Part shown: positions 60,417 through 64,000 of the stretch, piece after piece | Layout: each line of letters begins with the position of its first letter | Numbering within the stretch: position 1 is the first letter of the stretch | Source of the DNA: Bradyrhizobium arachidis | Lineage (GTDB): Bacteria; Pseudomonadota; Alphaproteobacteria; Rhizobiales; Xanthobacteraceae | Reading direction: 5' to 3' | NCBI RefSeq assembly: GCF_024758505.1 | Contig: NZ_CP077970.1 | Span: 6,324,001-6,388,000, forward strand | DNA: 64,000 nucleotides | The notes under the pieces: model-generated | The model's input: only the letters and a program-made list of their open reading frames with translations | The model's database searches: none | Told to the model about the DNA's origin: nothing | Program-made: the position numbers and the translations under genes

Positions 60417-60821
60417 CTATTCCTGCGGCGGGTAGCGCTCGAAAACGGGCAATTCGTGGGCCCGCTCCATCCAGCTGAGGCGCTCGGCGACCTGGATGTG
60501 CATCATGGGCGGGGCAGCATCGGGGTCATCGTGGGTGCCGCTCTGGATGTCGATGACGCCGGGCATCATGTTTTCGTTGACGTAGAAAAGTCCGGTGCCG
60601 CAATCCGCGCAGAAATGCCGCCGTCCATGCTCGGAGGATCGATAAATCTTCGGCTCGCCACGGACCACCTTGACGGCTTCCTGCGGATACATCGCCCAGC
60701 CGACCATCGGTGCCCCGGCATGGCGACGGCAATCGGTGCAATGGCACAGCGCGTGCACCATCATATCGCCGTTCACCTCATAGCGGATCGCACCGCAATG
60801 ACAGCCACCAGTGACAGGCAT
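60417..60821 (-). CDS. GFA-family zinc-binding protein
   Basis: A 134-residue GFA/Mss4-like protein. Zinc-ligand groups: Gly-Gly-Cys-His-Cys-Gly near residue 6, Leu-Cys-His-Cys-Thr-Asp-Cys near 27, and Phe-Cys-Ala-Asp-Cys-Gly near 72. It is the second GFA protein in the window, related only at family level to the one at 1049. The ATG at 60821 has GGAG six bases upstream; the TTG two codons earlier is less likely. Function unknown; it is convergent with the sigma/anti-sigma operon. Confidence 0.87.
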   Translation of the reverse strand: MPVTGGCHCGAIRYEVNGDMMVHALCHCTDCRRHAGAPMVGWAMYPQEAVKVVRGEPKIYRSSEHGRRHFCADCGTGLFYVNENMMPGVIDIQSGTHDDPDAAPPMMHIQVAERLSWMERAHELPVFERYPPQE

Positions 60822-60935
60822 AGGCAACTCCTCTCCCGGTCAGATCAACGCCGGGAAAGTAAGTGCTGCTTCGGGGTTTTGTAGGCGGACTGCTTCAGCA
60901 GGTCGCACATCGCGACACCAGGCCGCGGCCGGAAC

Positions 60936-62327
60936 TTACGCCGACCGCCGCACCGCGTTATCAACCAGCGTCTTGCCGAGCGACCAGATCGCACCGGGGA
61001 CCTTGTGACTGCCGGCGATGACGTCGTCGAACGCCTTTTCGATCCAGTTGCAGTCTTCTTCGGTGATGGTGAGCGGCGGCAGCAGCTTGATAGTGTGGCT
61101 GCCGTGACCGGCCACTTGGGTGAGGATCTTGTGATCCTTGAACAGCGGCACGGTGATGAGCTGGCAGAACAGGCCCTTGTTGGCGGTCTCGAGCACGTTC
61201 CAGGACGCCTTCAGGCGCAGCGATTTCGGCGGCCCGAACTCGACGCCGATCATCAGGCCCTTGCCGCGAACCTCTTTCAGGAGCTCGTAGCCCGGCACCA
61301 TGCGCGTCAGCGCGAGGCGCAATTCGGCGCCGCGCTTCGCGGCCGACTCGATCAGCTTCTCCGACTCCATGATGTCGAGCGTGGCAATGCCGGCGGCCAT
61401 CGCGAGATCGTTCTTGGAGAAGGTCGAACCGTGCACGACGGCACGGTCCATCTGGTTAAAGATCTTGTCGAAGATGGCCTTGCGCGTCAGCAGCGCGCCG
61501 ACCGGCACGTGACCGCCCGACAGCGACTTCGACAACAGGACCATGTCGGGCTCAACGTTCCAGTGCTCGACCGCGAGGAAGCGGCCGGTGCGGCCCATGC
61601 CGGTCTGGATCTCGTCGGCGACGAACAGCGTGCCGTACTTCTTGCAGAGCGCGGCCGCGCCCGGCAAAAATTCGTCGGTGGGCATGTTGACGCCCTTGCC
61701 CTGGATCGGCTCGACGACGAAGGCCGCGACCTCGCGTGAGGACAGCGCCTTCTCGAGCGCGGCAAGATCGTTGAACGGGATCGAGGTGCAGCCCGGCAGC
61801 AGCGGCTCGAAGCCGGTGCGGAAATTCGAATCGCCAGTGAGCGACAGCGCGCCATAGGTCAGGCCGTGATAGCCATGCGCGCAATAGACGATGCCGGGAC
61901 GCCCGGTGGCGCCGCGCGCAAACTTGATGGCGGCCTCGACCGTCTCCGCGCCGGAATTCGCAAAGAACACCTTGTCGAGATACGGCGCATATTTCAGCAG
62001 CCGCTCGGCGAGCACGCCGGCGAGCGTCGAGACGTCGAACTGGACGAGATTGGGCAGGTCGGCATCAATGACGCTCTTGAGTGCCTCGCGCATGACCGGA
62101 TGATTGCGTCCGATCCCGAACACGCCAAAGCCGGACAACAGGTCGAGATAGCGCGCGCCGTCGCGGTCGTAGAGGTACTGCCCCTGGCCTTTCTGGAAGC
62201 CGACGTCATACCCGATCGTCTTGAGAACGCGAACGAACTGCTCGTTCAGGTATCGCGTATGCAGAGCACTGCGCTGCGTCTGGCGGTCCGCAAATAGCTG
62301 GGCTAAGTCTGGATTTGGACTGTGCAT
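60936..62327 (-). CDS. hpnO: class III aminotransferase, likely hopanoid HpnO
   Basis: A 463-residue PLP enzyme of the acetylornithine/4-aminobutyrate aminotransferase class. The PLP lysine is Lys267 in Leu-Leu-Ser-Lys-Ser-Leu-Ser-Gly-Gly, and the pyridine-binding Asp is Asp238 in Val-Ala-Asp-Glu-Ile-Gln-Thr-Gly. Ser-Gly-Ala-Glu-Thr-Val-Glu-Ala-Ala lies at 125-133. HpnO makes aminobacteriohopanetriol from a hopanoid aldehyde. The HpnO call rests on the N-terminal form (Val-Leu-Lys-Thr-Ile-Gly-Tyr-Asp) and on the hpnN gene less than 1 kb away; the aminotransferase call itself is firm. Confidence 0.85.
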   Translation of the reverse strand: MHSPNPDLAQLFADRQTQRSALHTRYLNEQFVRVLKTIGYDVGFQKGQGQYLYDRDGARYLDLLSGFGVFGIGRNHPVMREALKSVIDADLPNLVQFDVSTLAGVLAERLLKYAPYLDKVFFANSGAETVEAAIKFARGATGRPGIVYCAHGYHGLTYGALSLTGDSNFRTGFEPLLPGCTSIPFNDLAALEKALSSREVAAFVVEPIQGKGVNMPTDEFLPGAAALCKKYGTLFVADEIQTGMGRTGRFLAVEHWNVEPDMVLLSKSLSGGHVPVGALLTRKAIFDKIFNQMDRAVVHGSTFSKNDLAMAAGIATLDIMESEKLIESAAKRGAELRLALTRMVPGYELLKEVRGKGLMIGVEFGPPKSLRLKASWNVLETANKGLFCQLITVPLFKDHKILTQVAGHGSHTIKLLPPLTITEEDCNWIEKAFDDVIAGSHKVPGAIWSLGKTLVDNAVRRSA

Positions 62328-62451
62328 CCGCTACATACTTCGGTTGATGGCTGTTTCGTCAACAGAAAACGATGGTTGCGGCCTTTTGCCCTTTTTCGGA
62401 CCATCTTCGCAAGCACAGCTTTAGACCATGTTGCACTGCCGAGGAACTATC

Positions 62452-63093
62452 ATGCGTTTATCCCTTTACTCCGGAATAATACTGGCTTGTGGTTACACCT
62501 GCCTGACACCGGCGCTCGCTGCCGATCCCACCGGCGACTGGCGGGTCGCCGACGGCGTCGCCAACATTCGCGTGGCGCAATGCAACGGCAGCATGTGGGG
62601 CGCAGTGTCCTGGGAAAAGACCCCGGGCGGCCGCGACGAGCACAATCCTGATGTCTCGAAAAGGAGCAGGCCTAGCCTGGGCATGGCGATCCTGATCGAC
62701 ATGAAGAAGAAGGCCGGCGTCGATCAATGGGAAGGCCAAGTCTATAACGCCCAGGACGGCCAGCTCTACTCCTCGACCATCACGCCCGTCGGCACCGATC
62801 AGCTCGAGATCAAGGGCTGCGTGCTCGGCTTCCTGTGCGGCGGCGAGACCTGGACCCGTGTCGCCCCGCCGATCCCCTCGAGCCCCGCCAACAGCATGGC
62901 CAAGGGCGCGCCGAAGACCACAGGCGCCGCGCCCAAGATGGCCGCGCCTGCTGCTCCGCCCGCCACCGGCGCCCAGAAGAGCACCGGCGCGGTTGCGAAG
63001 CCCGGCCAGAAGGGAGCCGCCGACACCGTCGGCGACATCTGCCTACTCCCTGAGATTGCGGGGTTTGCCCATGAGGGCCGGCTGAAACAATAG
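62452..63093 (+). CDS. exported DUF2147 protein with Ala/Pro-rich tail
   Basis: A 213-residue protein with a signal peptide (Leu-Ser-Leu-Tyr-Ser-Gly-Ile-Ile-Leu, cleavage after Ala-Leu-Ala near residue 23). The DUF2147 domain spans about 24-120: Asp-Pro-Thr-Gly-Asp-Trp-Arg, Leu-Glu-Ile-Lys-Gly-Cys-Val and Gly-Gly-Glu-Thr-Trp-Thr-Arg-Val are family-like. A low-complexity Ala/Pro/Lys tail follows. The ATG at 62452 has GAGGAA upstream. The 3' end overlaps the convergent hpnN gene by 51 bases. Function is unknown. Confidence 0.85.
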   Translation: MRLSLYSGIILACGYTCLTPALAADPTGDWRVADGVANIRVAQCNGSMWGAVSWEKTPGGRDEHNPDVSKRSRPSLGMAILIDMKKKAGVDQWEGQVYNAQDGQLYSSTITPVGTDQLEIKGCVLGFLCGGETWTRVAPPIPSSPANSMAKGAPKTTGAAPKMAAPAAPPATGAQKSTGAVAKPGQKGAADTVGDICLLPEIAGFAHEGRLKQ

Positions 63094-64000
63094 CACTGCC
63101 GCGAGCGTGGTCACGAGCGACAGCGCAAGCAGCTTGCCCATGCTCGACGTGCCGGGATGGCTCGACAGCCACAGGCTGCCGAATGCGGTCGCCGTCGTCA
63201 GCGCGCTGAAAAAGATCGCCCGCGTCAGGCTGGTTTGCAGCAGGTTTGTCCTGCCGGAGCGCCAGGCCACGACATAGTAGATCTTGAACGCGACGCCGAT
63301 GCCGAGCAGCAGCGGGAACGCGACGATGTTGGCGAAGTTGAGCGGCAGCCCGATCAACACGCAGATTTCGAGCGTGACCGCGCCTGCAACCAGAAGCGGC
63401 ACCAATGTCATCAGCACGTCGGTGATCCGCCGCAGCGTGATCCACAGCAAGAGGCCGATCACGAGGAGCGCGTAGACGCCGGCGTGGATGAACGCCTTCA
63501 CGACGGTGTCGCCGGACTTCAGGATCGACACAGGCCCGCCGATCGCGGTCGGCTCGGCGGCGAGCACGGCAGCGGCAAATTTGCGCAGCGTATCGTTGTC
63601 GTTGGGGTCGCCGCGCGGCAGCGCCTCGACGCGGATGATGCCGTCCTTGCTCTTCCACGCCGAGACGAGATCGGGCGGCAGACTGTCCAGCGTCACCGGT
63701 CCGGCCTGCATCGCATTGCGAAGCTGGTCGAACACGATCTTCATCGGCGTGACGAACACGGCTTGCGCCTTGTTGCGGGTCGCCTCGTCGGACTCGGCGA
63801 GCTTTTGCAGCGCGTCCGCAAGCCGCCGTGAAGCGACCGCGCCCGGCCCCTTGTCGCCGCCGGCGGTCCGGCGCAGGCTTTCGACCGACGACTTCAGCGC
63901 GTCGACATTCTCCTGGTCGGTCGGCTCGGCGTCGATCTGGTCCGGATTGAGCGCGGGGTTGAGCACCTTGGCTCCTTGCGCGATCAGCTTCAGCTTCGGC
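63043..64000 (-). CDS. hpnN: hopanoid transporter HpnN (RND/MMPL family), 5'-truncated by window edge
   Basis: The C-terminal 319 residues of an RND/MMPL-type transporter; the frame is open through base 64000, so the start lies to the right and the GTG at 63966 is internal. Six hydrophobic segments close the protein, with Leu-Leu-Gly-Ile-Gly-Val-Ala-Phe-Lys-Ile-Tyr-Tyr-Val and Thr-Ala-Phe-Gly-Ser-Leu-Trp-Leu-Ser-Ser-His-Pro-Gly, both typical of HpnN. The periplasmic part includes Leu-Pro-Arg-Gly-Asp-Pro-Asn-Asp-Asn. HpnN moves hopanoids to the outer membrane. It fits with the hpnO-like gene nearby. Confidence 0.88.
   Translation of the reverse strand, partial: PKLKLIAQGAKVLNPALNPDQIDAEPTDQENVDALKSSVESLRRTAGGDKGPGAVASRRLADALQKLAESDEATRNKAQAVFVTPMKIVFDQLRNAMQAGPVTLDSLPPDLVSAWKSKDGIIRVEALPRGDPNDNDTLRKFAAAVLAAEPTAIGGPVSILKSGDTVVKAFIHAGVYALLVIGLLLWITLRRITDVLMTLVPLLVAGAVTLEICVLIGLPLNFANIVAFPLLLGIGVAFKIYYVVAWRSGRTNLLQTSLTRAIFFSALTTATAFGSLWLSSHPGTSSMGKLLALSLVTTLAAVLLFQPALMGKPRNLRE

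Overview
The window looks like a chromosomal segment of a Bradyrhizobium-type alphaproteobacterium (Rhizobiales, Nitrobacteraceae). Support: uniformly high GC with strong third-position bias, hopanoid genes (hpnN/hpnO) at the right edge, the TIGR03808/TIGR03809-type pair, a sigmaF-like/NrsF module, a LexA box of the alphaproteobacterial GAAC-N7-GAAC form, and many of the short palindromic repeats that litter Bradyrhizobium genomes. No rRNA, tRNA, CRISPR array, phage or classical insertion sequence was recognised. Genus assignment is inference.

Layout. 1-10.2 kb: methylmalonyl-CoA mutase small subunit (cut at the left edge), a GFA-fold protein, the mutase large subunit, then a DUF3298 protein, an SRPBCC protein, and an apparent operon of a tripartite tricarboxylate transporter (tctCBA), the mutase chaperone meaB and pyroglutamyl peptidase. 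10.2-12.8 kb: a Tat-exported beta-helix protein, a small GIY-YIG nuclease gene bracketed by inverted copies of a 61-bp repeat, and a TIGR03809-like protein. 13.2-16.4 kb (minus): an ECF sigma, an anti-sigma and a secreted subtilase, ending in a clear intrinsic terminator. 16.8-20.4 kb: diguanylate cyclase, DUF2336 protein, and a sigmaF-like/NrsF pair with its own predicted promoter. 20.6-25.7 kb: exported Ala-rich protein, enoyl-CoA hydratase, CoA-transferase/hydrolase, TolC-type outer-membrane protein. 26-31.5 kb: hydrolases, an acyltransferase-3 and a trio of membrane proteins. 31.6-37.1 kb: CadC-like regulator with TPRs, exported proteins, FAD oxidase, amidohydrolase. 37.1-43.1 kb: metal-type RND pump and adaptor, CaiB-type CoA transferase. 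43.3-44.5 kb: small membrane protein and an SDR. 44.6-51.9 kb: SOS mutagenesis operon imuA-imuB-dnaE2 with a divergent DUF4130-UdgX fusion. 52-57.6 kb: PiT phosphate transporter, M20 amidohydrolase, GMC oxidoreductase and a hypothetical exported protein. 57.7-60.4 kb: metallophosphoesterase, cupredoxin, ECF sigma and zinc-finger anti-sigma. 60.4-64 kb: GFA protein, hpnO-like aminotransferase, DUF2147 protein and the 3' part of hpnN.

How the genes work together. The left block is a propionate/methylmalonyl-CoA node (mutase plus its G-protein chaperone) beside a carboxylate uptake system. Three separate ECF sigma/anti-sigma pairs occur in 64 kb, each beside different envelope genes. The most intriguing is at 13.4-16.4 kb, where the periplasmic tail of the anti-sigma resembles a subtilisin propeptide and the next gene encodes a secreted subtilisin. 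The DNA-damage block (44.6-51.9 kb) is a LexA-controlled mutasome next to a uracil-DNA-binding repair protein. Layered on all this is a dense set of palindromic repeats. One sits in frame inside dnaE2, one pair brackets the GIY-YIG gene and lends it a ribosome-binding site, and others supply stop codons or fill whole promoter regions.
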